Source: Deltaproteobacteria bacterium
GTDB lineage: Bacteria; Myxococcota_A; UBA9160; UBA4427
Assembly (NCBI GenBank): GCA_002719955.1
Contig: PBFW01000026.1
Coordinates: 165,490 to 229,489, forward strand
DNA: 64,000 nt
Reading direction: 5' to 3'
A model generated the notes under the pieces. The model worked only from the letters and a program-made list of their open reading frames with translations. It ran no database searches and was not told the DNA's origin. A program made the position numbers and the translations under genes. Below, piece by piece: positions 18,057 to 26,697 of this stretch; the first letter of the stretch is position 1, and each line of letters begins with the position of its first letter.

Positions 18057-18213
18057 GGACGGTCTCCGAAGGGGGCCGCGTCGAGCGGGGAACGAGCCCC
18101 CATTCGAGCCCGAAGAATCGGACGTCGCCCTCCCGGATTCTGGCATAGGGTGAGGCGTCGGTCAGGTCGCAATCGTTTTGAAGTGAGGAGGGCTCTGCGG
18201 TCCATATTGAGGG

Positions 18214-21200
18214 TCAGGAAGGGCTCCGCCGCTTTCGACTGAGGGCGACCAGGAGCCCCAGACCCGATCCGAGCATTCCGATCAGCGATGGTTCGGGCAC
18301 GAGACTCGGCTCACAAGCATCTCCCAGAAGATCCATGTCGGCGTCTTCCTGGGCCATCGAACAAACACCCATCGCCCCGCATTCGATCGAGGCGCTGCAG
18401 TCCCTTCCCAGCAGCCCCGGCTCACCGGCTGTACACGTCCCACCGCCCGGTCCATTCGGCGCAGCTGGGCAATTGTCCACGCCATTGAGAACGAGATCCT
18501 CGTCCCGGTCGACTCCCATGCGCTGGCCCGATCCCGGTGGGACCGCGGTGTAGGTGAGTATCTGCGCAGCTCCCGCTGGATTCGCTTTTTCGCGAAGGGT
18601 CGCCGCGGTGATCGTGGGTCCGTTGTCGTCGGGCGTATAGGTCCCACCAAGCGCGCTGGCATAGCCCTTTTCGACTCCGCCCTCGACAGTTTTTACGATC
18701 ACGTCGCACTGCGTGACGTTTCCACCGAGGATCTTCGATTCAAAAGCGCCCCCCGCCGCCGCGTCGATCAGGGCGATTCGCGCGTTGGTGTGTGCCTCGC
18801 CAAAATTGCCCGGACCAATCGTCACTTGTTGGCCGACGATTGGAGCGAGATCTGTCGGAAAGGCGAGGATGAATGCCTCGAGATCGCGCTCCTCCTGGTC
18901 AGTGAGCGTGAAAACACCGCCGGACAAGAAGGTCTTTAGCGTGTCGATCGATCCATCGTGCAGGAATCCCGATCCACGGACCTGATCTCCGGCGACGCTG
19001 AACATCCCGGTTTTCTGAACCATGTTCCGGATCTGCGGGACCTTCATGTGCTGGGGTTCGCCTTCGAAGCTCTCCTCTCCGCCGGTTCCGAAGAACCCGT
19101 TCAGTGGGTCGAGGCTATGGCAGCCATCGCAATCTTCCACCGTGTCGGTGGCGTTGGGGTCGAGCGGTGCGCATTCGGTGGTGCCTGGACCGCAGCTGAA
19201 CCAGCGGTCTGATCCTCGCTGTTCACTCGGTGCCGGAGCCGGCGGATTCGCGAGCGAGCCATCGAGGGCACGCACAGGGTTCGGGGGAAGCTGAACCTGG
19301 AGGATGAAGTCCGCAAACTGTTGCATTTCGGTCGCCGAGATCGTGCCTTCCTTGCCGACCAGGCCTTCGAAGGCCACGATGAAATTTCGAAAGGCTCGAT
19401 CTTCGTCACAGGGCGCTTCCGTGGCGTTTGCCTCGGCATAGCCAGGCATGGTGCAGGGATCGGTTCCGAAGAATCCGTCGGCTCGATCGCCCCGCCAATG
19501 CATCGCGCCGTGGGTCGACATTCCACGCAGCGTCTGCGTCGTCATCGGGCCCTTCATCGGGTGGAAGGGGCCGGTCGGGTCTGACGACTCCAGAAGCGAA
19601 TCTGGCTGCGGCTGATTGTTGGTCCCGAGCGTGTCGTCCGGATTGCCGAGATTCCACGCGAGGGCGTCGAAGTCAGCGAAGATATGGCAGCTCGAACAGG
19701 AGGCCTCCCCATTGCCCGACGTCGCGGTGGCGTCATACAAGAAGGGCCGACCGATCACGACAGAATCGGGTTCGGGGTTGTGCAGTGCATGGATGGCCGA
19801 GCTGGACCCGGTGGTGAGATCGATCTCTTCGACCGAATTGTTGAAGCGAGTGGTGACGTAGAGTCGGTTGTTCACCTCGTCCAGGGCGATGCCGGTCGGG
19901 CCGCCACCGAGTGTCGTCAGGTAGTCCGCACTCTGGGTCGTCGGATCGAAATTCGTTTCGAAGGCGGGATCCTCGAGCTCGGTTCTCGTGAAGACACCGA
20001 TTCTGGAGGAGCCGAATGCGGGAACGAAGATCGTTTCCCCATCGCTCGAGATCGTGGGCTGGAGTGGTGTCGCCAGGCTATGCGAGATCTGAGTGTTGAT
20101 CGCGAGATGATCAGCCCCCGCATCCGTATGAAGCGCCGTGTAGTCGATGTGCCGATTGAGATGCTGGATGTCCTGTGATGGACCGCTCGGATCGAGGATC
20201 GTGATTCGAGCTTCCGAGAGATGTCCCTGGACGGTCGAGCCGCCGTGAATGCCGGGGCCTTCGAAGCGGATATGGTTCGGACTCTCGGTGTTCGTGACAT
20301 AGATCTTTCCGCTCGCCGGATTGATCGCCATGTTGAAGAGGACCGTCCCGACCGAGCTAAATACGCTGCCCTTGGTCAGCGTGTTGGCATTGACGGCAAA
20401 AACATCGTTGTCGGGGAGGGAGAAGGGGAGGGTCGCAGCCCAGACTCGCCCCGCAGAGTCTCTCCAGTTCGCCCCGTCGTGTTTGACGATCACGCCGGTC
20501 TCCGGAGCGGCGTCACCGGCGGCATTGTCGTCCGGTCCCACCACTCCGCCGCCGACTCCGGGGGAGGTTGCCGCGCCATCGAAGCCATCGAGCACGACGG
20601 TTTCACTGACCGTTGTCGTCCGATTTCCGGACATGAAGGCCGCCACGTAGACGTTCGTGCCGTCGGTTGTGAGAGCCCGCGGGGTGTCGGAAAAGAAAGT
20701 GAGTACGTCGATCGGTGTTCCGCCCAGCGAGGAGCCGAGGGCGAGGGCATCGAATACCCAGACGTCCGCACGGTCGATTCCGGCGGTGGTGAACCGTGGA
20801 TCTGCGGGATTCGAGCCGCCGAAAACGCCAGCGATCGACGGATGCGTTCGGTGTTGTCCGCGGTGGGCCGTCGAGATGAATGCGCGCTGGCCACCGGTCC
20901 CGGCGAAGACGATATCCCGAGGCTCGTCACCGACGAGCAGTGTTCGCTCGACGATTGGATGGGATCCGGACAGGTCGATGATGCTGATGCTGTCCGAGAG
21001 ATGGTTGACGACCCAGACCTCGTCGTTCGTTCTTGCGGCGACGGCGACCGGCTCCATTCCGACTGGCACCGCAGCTGAAAAACTGAGCCCTCCGGCCCCG
21101 ACATCGAAGATTTCGAGGGTGTTATCCGGGGTGTTTACGACAAAGAGGTGATTTCCGTCGGGCGACAGCACGAGTGGGCGCACTGGGCCACTTTCGAACG

Positions 21201-21306
21201 CCACGAAGGAGGCCTGGGCTCGAGCATCGTGCGAAGGAAGGGAAATGAGCGCAAGGGAGAGAATGAGGGCGAGGGAGACCCCGTTGGAGCGGAAGAATGA
21301 CTTCAT
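18214..21306 (-). CDS. PEP-CTERM beta-propeller/di-heme cytochrome-peroxidase-like protein
   Basis: A 1030-residue exported protein. Signal peptide MKSFFRSNGVSLALILSLAL cleaved near DARAQA. Residues about 30-500 form YVTN-type propeller repeats (SPDGNHLFVVNTPDNTLEIF, NDEVWVVNHLSDSISIIDLS, DEVNNRLYVTTRFNNSVEEI). Two CxxCH heme sites follow, SCSSCHIF near 538 and DCDGCHSLD near 727, as in di-heme cytochrome c peroxidase/MauG-like domains. A Cys/Asp-rich calcium-type stretch (DEDLVLNGVDNCPAAPNGPG) leads to VPEPSLIGMLGSGLGLLVAL and basic SRKRRSPS, a complete PEP-CTERM tail for exosortase processing. It is thus probably a surface-retained redox protein. Possible role: periplasmic or cell-surface peroxidase or electron transfer (inference). 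Confidence 0.88.
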   Translation of the reverse strand: MKSFFRSNGVSLALILSLALISLPSHDARAQASFVAFESGPVRPLVLSPDGNHLFVVNTPDNTLEIFDVGAGGLSFSAAVPVGMEPVAVAARTNDEVWVVNHLSDSISIIDLSGSHPIVERTLLVGDEPRDIVFAGTGGQRAFISTAHRGQHRTHPSIAGVFGGSNPADPRFTTAGIDRADVWVFDALALGSSLGGTPIDVLTFFSDTPRALTTDGTNVYVAAFMSGNRTTTVSETVVLDGFDGAATSPGVGGGVVGPDDNAAGDAAPETGVIVKHDGANWRDSAGRVWAATLPFSLPDNDVFAVNANTLTKGSVFSSVGTVLFNMAINPASGKIYVTNTESPNHIRFEGPGIHGGSTVQGHLSEARITILDPSGPSQDIQHLNRHIDYTALHTDAGADHLAINTQISHSLATPLQPTISSDGETIFVPAFGSSRIGVFTRTELEDPAFETNFDPTTQSADYLTTLGGGPTGIALDEVNNRLYVTTRFNNSVEEIDLTTGSSSAIHALHNPEPDSVVIGRPFLYDATATSGNGEASCSSCHIFADFDALAWNLGNPDDTLGTNNQPQPDSLLESSDPTGPFHPMKGPMTTQTLRGMSTHGAMHWRGDRADGFFGTDPCTMPGYAEANATEAPCDEDRAFRNFIVAFEGLVGKEGTISATEMQQFADFILQVQLPPNPVRALDGSLANPPAPAPSEQRGSDRWFSCGPGTTECAPLDPNATDTVEDCDGCHSLDPLNGFFGTGGEESFEGEPQHMKVPQIRNMVQKTGMFSVAGDQVRGSGFLHDGSIDTLKTFLSGGVFTLTDQEERDLEAFILAFPTDLAPIVGQQVTIGPGNFGEAHTNARIALIDAAAGGAFESKILGGNVTQCDVIVKTVEGGVEKGYASALGGTYTPDDNGPTITAATLREKANPAGAAQILTYTAVPPGSGQRMGVDRDEDLVLNGVDNCPAAPNGPGGGTCTAGEPGLLGRDCSASIECGAMGVCSMAQEDADMDLLGDACEPSLVPEPSLIGMLGSGLGLLVALSRKRRSPS

Positions 21307-21633
21307 GGCGGACGGAATCTGCTCCGGAGTGGACGGGTCGAGCGATGGCGGAATGTGAGCGCGATCTCGCGATGGCAGCGAGAAACACTATGCAGAGGCA
21401 GTGCGAGAAGTCCCGCACGCAAAGGAACATTCTACCCCGCCGGCCCAAAGAAATGTTTGAAAACTCGTGGCGCACAGCCCGAGGGGTCTGGTCACCCGCG
21501 ATCGCGGACCCTCTCTCGAATTGCGCATGCGTCGCACCCTCGCAGATGCACCCTCCGGCACGTCCGGGGGTGAAACGGAGCTGCATCCCTGGGAGAGGCC
21601 GCGAATTCCGTGCCTTGTTGCAGTGCCGGAGCG
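21307..21633. other. Intergenic region upstream of PEP-CTERM gene
   Basis: About 330 bases with no convincing gene on either strand; short frames here lack ribosome sites and have shadow-like composition. It must contain the promoter of the minus-strand gene beginning at 21306, but no clear -35/-10 pair is seen. Confidence 0.5.
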
Positions 21634-22053
21634 CTATCGGAGTTCGACGACCCAGCGTCGCAGCGTGAGGGGGTGGCTCTCTTCGGAATCCATCTCGATC
21701 ATGTAGAGGCCCGTCGTCAGAAAGGCCGGATCGATCTCCAAGCGCAAGTCGGATCCCTCCGCTGGACTCCGACGTGCTGTGGTGTCGAGCCTTCGGCCGT
21801 CCACGGTGATGATCCGGACGGTTCGAACCCCGCCCCCGCGGACCGATTCGTTCAGGCTCAGCAGGAGAGTGAGCTCGCCTTTTTGGGGCAGGTCGGTTTG
21901 TTCGAGCGTCAGGCGTCCCTTTTCAGCGATTCGAAAGATCGCAGGGGGCGATGGCGTTTCTCTCGCGAGCAGGTTTCCGATTCCCGTCAAGAATCCGAGC
22001 CCGATCACTATGGCCATCGCCCCGAAGAGCATTCTGACAGACAATCGGTTCAC
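21634..22053 (-). CDS. Hypothetical membrane-anchored small protein
   Basis: A 139-residue protein with one N-terminal hydrophobic segment (MLFGAMAIVIGLGFLTGIGN, about residues 8-27) that may be an uncleaved anchor, then a predicted beta-rich extracytoplasmic domain: KGRLTLEQTDLPQKGELTLL, VRTVRIITVDGRRLDTTARR, LRLEIDPAFLTTGLYMIEMD. The last strands resemble Ig-like or secretion-system sorting folds. No family recognised. It lies between the PEP-CTERM gene and an alpha/beta hydrolase on the same strand, about 100 bases from the latter's stop. Confidence 0.6.
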   Translation of the reverse strand: MNRLSVRMLFGAMAIVIGLGFLTGIGNLLARETPSPPAIFRIAEKGRLTLEQTDLPQKGELTLLLSLNESVRGGGVRTVRIITVDGRRLDTTARRSPAEGSDLRLEIDPAFLTTGLYMIEMDSEESHPLTLRRWVVELR

Positions 22054-22151
22054 GCCGGATCTCCGAGGGACTCGACGAGATGGGCGGGGTGTGTCCGAGC
22101 TTCGAGGGCCCGACGAATCCGGGTCGTCGCGAACGCGAACGCCGCCCCCCG

Positions 22152-22937
22152 TCAGGATTTATCGATGAACGCTGCCACGACGGAGTTGAAGCGGTCGGGC
22201 TGCTCGAAATAGGTAGAGTGCCCCGCACCCTCGAAACGTTCGAACTGGGCACTGGGAATCGTTTCCGCAACGCTCTCCAATACATCGGGCGGGAAGAGCA
22301 CGTCCTCTTCTCCGGCGATCACCAGCGTCGGGGTCGAAAAATGTTTGAGCTCCACGGGTTGGATCTGCACGGTGGACATGTTGGCCAGCAGCGCGGGCGG
22401 TACGTCGTTCATGTTTGCGATCTGCTCGTAGAGAAAGGCCATACGCGGCTCTCGGGACGGGTAGTCGTCGGCGAGAGCGGCTCCGCCCGGGCCCACGATG
22501 CCGCCGATTCCCTGCACCCGCTTCCCGATTCTGGCAAAGGAGTCGCGTACTTCATCCGTCCATAACCCACCCGGGGTCCCGCATAATACGAGGCAGCTCA
22601 GTCGTTCGGGATGTTGGATGGCGGCGGGCAGTCCCGTCCAGCCGCCCATGGACTGACAGACGAGGGCGGTTCGTCCGATCCCTTCCGCATCGAGGAGGGC
22701 GAGCAGATCGGCGGGAAAATAAGTGACCTGCTGATCGGCTTCGGTGCACGGCGAGCGCGCGAAACCGCGATGGTCGTATGTGATGACGCGAAATCCCCGA
22801 TCGAGGAAGAAGGGAACCTGTTGCCACCAACTTGCGGCATTGCCCCCTGCGCCATGAGCAAAGACCAGGGCGGGATCACCGGTGGCGCCGAAGACTTCGT
22901 AGTAGAGGCTTGCGCCGGCGTGGTCGACTCTGGGCAT
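22152..22937 (-). CDS. Alpha/beta-hydrolase fold protein
   Basis: A 261-residue serine-type alpha/beta hydrolase. The oxyanion-hole strand FAHGAGGNAASWWQQVPFFL, DHRGFARSPCTEADQQV, the nucleophile elbow CQSMGGW (Ser near 97) and the terminal catalytic histidine in FEGAGHSTYFEQ are present, with the acid likely in GEEDVLFPP. Family members include esterases, lactonases and C-C bond hydrolases; substrate is unknown. ATG 22937 has GGAGG six bases upstream, shorter than the open frame. First in order (reading leftwards) of the group that includes the GST and epoxide hydrolases. Confidence 0.9.
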   Translation of the reverse strand: MPRVDHAGASLYYEVFGATGDPALVFAHGAGGNAASWWQQVPFFLDRGFRVITYDHRGFARSPCTEADQQVTYFPADLLALLDAEGIGRTALVCQSMGGWTGLPAAIQHPERLSCLVLCGTPGGLWTDEVRDSFARIGKRVQGIGGIVGPGGAALADDYPSREPRMAFLYEQIANMNDVPPALLANMSTVQIQPVELKHFSTPTLVIAGEEDVLFPPDVLESVAETIPSAQFERFEGAGHSTYFEQPDRFNSVVAAFIDKS

Positions 22938-23222
22938 GATTGACCTCCGTTCTCCGAGCATACCCCGCTGACGGCGACTCCACCCCGCTCGATGCAGATC
23001 ATCTCTCGATCGCGCGACACGTCCCCGGTAGCTGTGAGTTCAGGGAAGATCACCCACGAGCAGGGGAGCGGAGCGTTCGAGTAGGCGATTCGAAGGGCAT
23101 GGCCAAGAACGCGTACGTGTACGTGAACAGAAATGCATCCACGCTGCTCGGTGTCTTCCCGAAGAGATCACTGCGATCGCCGAGCGTGTGGCTGAGGACC
23201 GAGAAAATCTCCGAGGTGAATC

Positions 23223-23710
23223 TCAGTCGCTCGTCAGGTGGCTGATGCTCTTCAGAGTTTTCCCTCGCACACGATGTGCGATGACCGGTTTAAAAAGGGG
23301 CCAAGGCGGGTCGAGTGGCCGGGGCAGCACCATGTCGCGAAAGGTCTCGGCGAACACTGGGTATACATCGGGGTGCAGCCACCGCTCGGCGACCATGAAC
23401 TGGTAGATCGAATGGTTCATCAGCCGCCAGAGCATCAGCTTGTCGGCCTCCTGGTCCTTCGTCAGGAAGGAGTCGAGCGACGACTCCGGGGACGATTCGA
23501 AATGGCGAATGATGTTCTCGGAATCACCGATCGTTCGTCCATCGACCCGCACAGCCGGGAGGGTGTTGCTGCCGCTCGCTCGGAGCGCCTGCTTCGTCGT
23601 GTCCGATATTCGATTCCAGCCAGGCGAAGGTAGGCCTCTATCGCAACGCAAGGTGCGCTTGCGCGGAATGATCCGGTGCTCGGAGGGAATTGGTGGAGGA
23701 GAGTCGCCAC
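23223..23710 (-). pseudogene. Glutathione S-transferase (FAX/metaxin-like), frameshifted
   Basis: The N-terminal thioredoxin-fold half is read from a GTG near 23710 (TLLHQFPPSTGSFRASAPC, VAIEAYLRLAGIEY) and resembles the start of FAX/GST domains. At about 23617-23621 the frame breaks; one frame over it continues as DTTKQALRASGSNTLPAVRV, DGRTIGDSENIIRHFE, DQEADKLMLWRLMNHSIYQF to a stop at 23223, which is the matching GST C-terminal domain. A single missing base would restore one protein of about 160 residues. It is either a recent mutation or an assembly error. It begins 26 bases after the epoxide hydrolase stop, suggesting the operon once included it. Confidence 0.68.
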
Positions 23711-23736
23711 GCCTCGCAGTTTGTCCCGGTCTCGGA

Positions 23737-24876
23737 TTATGCGAGGATTTTTCGAAACGCTGCTCGTAACTCGTCGATGAAGAGTTCGGGTTGTTCGAAG
23801 GCAGCGAAATGGCCGCCCTGATCGAGCACGTTGTGGTAGGCGAGTTTCTTGAAACGTGCTTCGCACCAGCGTCGAGAGGACTTGAAGATTTCGTGCGGAA
23901 AGATGCTGACACCCACCGGGACTTCGATCTCCATCATCGGCGGGCCAGCGAAGCTCTCCCAGTAGAGTCGTGCCGAAGAAGCACCGGTCGCGGGCCACCA
24001 GTAGAGCATGACATTATCGAGCATCTCGTCTCGGGTCAGCGCGTTCTCGGGGTGGCCATTGCAATCGGTCCAACTCCAGAACTTCTCGAGGATCCAGCCG
24101 GCTTGGCCGGCGGGTGAGTCGACGAGTCCGTAGCCGAGGCTCTGTGGACGGGTCGATTGTTGCTTCGAATAGCCGCTGTCCTTCTCCTGGTAGTGCTGCA
24201 TGCCGGCGAGGGCAGATTGCTCGAGTTCAGTCAGGTTGTCCATCGAGTCTTCGGTGGGCGGCGCGATCGGCATGTTGAGATGGATGCCCAGGCAATGCGT
24301 GGGATCCTGTCCCCCGATGCAGGTCGTGACCATCGCGCCCCAGTCGCCTCCCTGGGCCACATATTTTTCGTAACCGAGTCGAGCCATCAGTTCGGCGAAG
24401 GTGTCGCCGATCTTCTGGACGCCCCATCCGGTCTCGGTCGGTTTGTCGGAGAAGCCGTAGCCGGGAAGCGAGGGGCAGACGATGTGGAAGGCATCCTCGG
24501 CCTGGCCGCCGTGAGCGACGGGATCGCTGAGGGGGCCGATCACCTTCTGGAATTCGACGATCGATCCCGGCCAGCCGTGGGTCATGATGAGTGGCGTGGC
24601 GCTCGGCTCGGGCGATTTCACGTGAATGAAGTGGATTCCGAGGCCGCTGATCTCGGTCTTGAATTGCGGGAAGCGATTGAGCTTCGATTCGCGGTCCCTC
24701 CAATCGTATTCCTTGCCCCAGTACTCGCAGACTTCCTGCAGGTAGGCGAGGGGAATTCCCTGGGACCAGTCGTCGACGGTTTCCTCGTCGGCCCATCGCG
24801 TGTTCGCGAGGCGCGTCTTCAGGTCGGCGATCTGGTCGTCAGAAATATTGATCTCGAAGGGGGTGATCTCGCTCAT
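23737..24876 (-). CDS. Epoxide hydrolase (EHN-type alpha/beta hydrolase)
   Basis: A 379-residue enzyme converting epoxides to diols by an Asp nucleophile. The N-terminal EHN domain reads FEINISDDQIADLKTRLANT, followed by the lid/core: ITHGWPGS-type oxyanion loop (MTHGWPGSIVEFQKVIGPL), CPSLPGYGFSDKPTETGW, the nucleophile elbow QGGDWGAMV (Asp near 184), and the catalytic His in DQGGHFAAFEQPELFIDELR at the C-terminus. Length and motifs match juvenile-hormone/microsomal-type epoxide hydrolases. ATG 24876 fits the domain start; the longer frame is not supported. The second copy at 25543-26697 has about the same architecture, so the pair probably arose by duplication with divergence. Confidence 0.92.
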   Translation of the reverse strand: MSEITPFEINISDDQIADLKTRLANTRWADEETVDDWSQGIPLAYLQEVCEYWGKEYDWRDRESKLNRFPQFKTEISGLGIHFIHVKSPEPSATPLIMTHGWPGSIVEFQKVIGPLSDPVAHGGQAEDAFHIVCPSLPGYGFSDKPTETGWGVQKIGDTFAELMARLGYEKYVAQGGDWGAMVTTCIGGQDPTHCLGIHLNMPIAPPTEDSMDNLTELEQSALAGMQHYQEKDSGYSKQQSTRPQSLGYGLVDSPAGQAGWILEKFWSWTDCNGHPENALTRDEMLDNVMLYWWPATGASSARLYWESFAGPPMMEIEVPVGVSIFPHEIFKSSRRWCEARFKKLAYHNVLDQGGHFAAFEQPELFIDELRAAFRKILA

Positions 24877-25094
24877 CGGATGGTCGCTCCTCGCTGAACC
24901 GTTGAAATTCGGGCGAGGTGTGATGATCGGAGATGGAAGGGACGTCGTCCAGACCCGAAATCCGATGGCCGGGCGCCATCGGCGCTCGTCTGCGCGCGTG
25001 CGCCTCGCCTCCTTGGCGCGATTGGTGCGGCGTACGGGAATCTCCTCTAGCCGGCACATGAGGTCGATTCCTTGCGCCTCAGGTGAAGAGCGGG

Positions 25095-25511
25095 TTACGA
25101 GCGCCTCGGCCCCTTCTCCAGCAATGTCACGAGCATCCCATGGGTTCGTTCCGGCGCGATCGAAAGCTGCTTGATCGAAGCGGGCTCCTGCTCGGTTCCG
25201 TTGTCGAACTCGTAAAGGATTTCGAAGCCATGGTCGATCACCCAGGTCTTCGCATCATCTAGGTTCTCGACCTCGAAAACGACGGTGAAGATATGTTCGC
25301 CCCTGTTCTCGAGAAGCTGACCAACGGGGTGCTCCTTGCTTTCGGGATGGACGATCTCGATTCCCGCCTTCCAATCGATTCGGCAATCGAGGACTCCCTC
25401 GGCGGGTTCGCGTTCGAAGGAGAGTCCGCCGAGCAGCGAAGAGAGATCTTTCTCCGCTTGGTCGGGGTCGTCAACGAGCATCTCGACGCGGTTTAGTCCA
25501 AGCAGCTTCAT
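25095..25511 (-). CDS. VOC-family (glyoxalase/bleomycin-resistance fold) protein
   Basis: A 138-residue vicinal-oxygen-chelate protein. The opening LGLNRVEMLVDDPDQAEKDL is the standard betaalphabeta start, then CRIDWKAGIEIVHPESKEHP and the second module HIFTVVFEVENLDDAKTWVI, DHGFEILYEFDN, and the terminal HGMLVTLLEKG. Likely metal ligands are the Glu/His residues at equivalent positions (GIEIVHP, GEHIFTV, HGMLV), though the set is not complete enough to name the reaction. Start ATG 25511 has AGAGGA close upstream. It sits between two epoxide hydrolases, so it may act on their diol or carbonyl products (inference). Confidence 0.82.
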   Translation of the reverse strand: MKLLGLNRVEMLVDDPDQAEKDLSSLLGGLSFEREPAEGVLDCRIDWKAGIEIVHPESKEHPVGQLLENRGEHIFTVVFEVENLDDAKTWVIDHGFEILYEFDNGTEQEPASIKQLSIAPERTHGMLVTLLEKGPRRS

Positions 25512-25542
25512 TTTTCCTCTTTCGTCGCGCCGCGATCGAAGA

Positions 25543-26697
25543 TCACGTGCGCAGGGGTCGGAAGAACGCGCGGACCTCATCGATCAGTCCATCGGGATTC
25601 TCCATTGCGGGGAAGTGCCCGCCCCGGTCCATGACCGTGAAGCGGCGAAGATCGAAATGGGGTTCGCAGAGCGCTCGCGGGGGGCGGTTCACTTCGTTGA
25701 AGGCGGCGACCCCCGTCGGAACGTCGACACCCGAGTAGGCAGGGGGCCCCGTCATCGGCCCGAAACTCTCGAAATAGAGCCGGAGCGAGGAGCTGATCGA
25801 ATTCGTGATCCAATAGATCATGATGTTGGTGAGCAGCTCATCTTTCGTGTACACGCTCTCGATATCGCCCGCACAATCACTCCAGCGTCGCCACTTCTCG
25901 ATGATCCAGGCCGCCAATCCCGATGGCGAGTCGGCCAGTCCGAAGGCGAGACTTTGTGGCTTGGTGCTTTGGAGTTGGACATAGCCCCACTCCTGGGCAC
26001 GATAGGCCTTCACCTCTTCCCACCAGATCCGCTCGTCGAGCGTGAGGGTGGCTTCGTCGATGGGCGGGGTGAGCATGTTGTAGTGGAGTCCGATCAGTCG
26101 TTCGGCGTGGCGCGTGCCCAGACCCGCATTGACCGCGGCTCCCCAATCGCCACCCTGGGCGCCGAAGCGCTCGTACCCCAGGACATCGACCATCAGCTGC
26201 ACCCAGATGTCCGCGATTCGATTCGTATCGCACCCCCGTTCCCTGGGCGCATCCGAGAAGCCGTATCCGGGAAGGGAGGGGGCGACGACGTCGAACGCGT
26301 CCGCCGGATCCCCGCCGTAGGCGGCTGGGTTCGAGAGCGGTCCGATCACTTTCCGCATTTCGCAGAAGCTGCTCGGCCAGCCGTGGGTCAGAACGAGCGG
26401 GATCGGGTTCGGTCCCTCGCCCTTCACGTGCACGAAATGAATGCCCAACCCGTCGATGTCGGCGCGGTATTGGGGAAGGGCGTTGAGCGCCTCCTCCTGA
26501 GCCCGCCAATCGAATGGGCCGCGCCAGTAGTCGCAGAGTTCGCGTGCGTATTCGAGATCGGTCCCGTAGTCCCAGCCCGCGTCCTCGACCGCATCCGGCC
26601 AGCGAGTACGGGCGAGCCGGCTGCGAAGATCGTCGAGCGATTCGTCCGAGACCGCAATCTCGAAGGGCTCGACCACGGCCGCATTGGCGACCGTCAT
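25543..26697 (-). CDS. Epoxide hydrolase, second copy
   Basis: A 384-residue EHN-type epoxide hydrolase. EHN start FEIAVSDESLDDLRSRLART, oxyanion loop LTHGWPSSFCEMRKVIGPLS, APSLPGYGFSDAPRERGCDT, nucleophile elbow QGGDWGAAV, and C-terminal MDRGGHFPAMENPDGLIDEV with the catalytic His. It overlaps the stop of the upstream amidohydrolase by four bases (ATGA at 26694-26697), so translation is probably coupled. The two epoxide hydrolases share motif order and boundaries but differ in many loop residues. Their clustering with an amidohydrolase and an SDR suggests a dedicated degradation route for an epoxide-bearing compound. Confidence 0.93.
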   Translation of the reverse strand: MTVANAAVVEPFEIAVSDESLDDLRSRLARTRWPDAVEDAGWDYGTDLEYARELCDYWRGPFDWRAQEEALNALPQYRADIDGLGIHFVHVKGEGPNPIPLVLTHGWPSSFCEMRKVIGPLSNPAAYGGDPADAFDVVAPSLPGYGFSDAPRERGCDTNRIADIWVQLMVDVLGYERFGAQGGDWGAAVNAGLGTRHAERLIGLHYNMLTPPIDEATLTLDERIWWEEVKAYRAQEWGYVQLQSTKPQSLAFGLADSPSGLAAWIIEKWRRWSDCAGDIESVYTKDELLTNIMIYWITNSISSSLRLYFESFGPMTGPPAYSGVDVPTGVAAFNEVNRPPRALCEPHFDLRRFTVMDRGGHFPAMENPDGLIDEVRAFFRPLRT

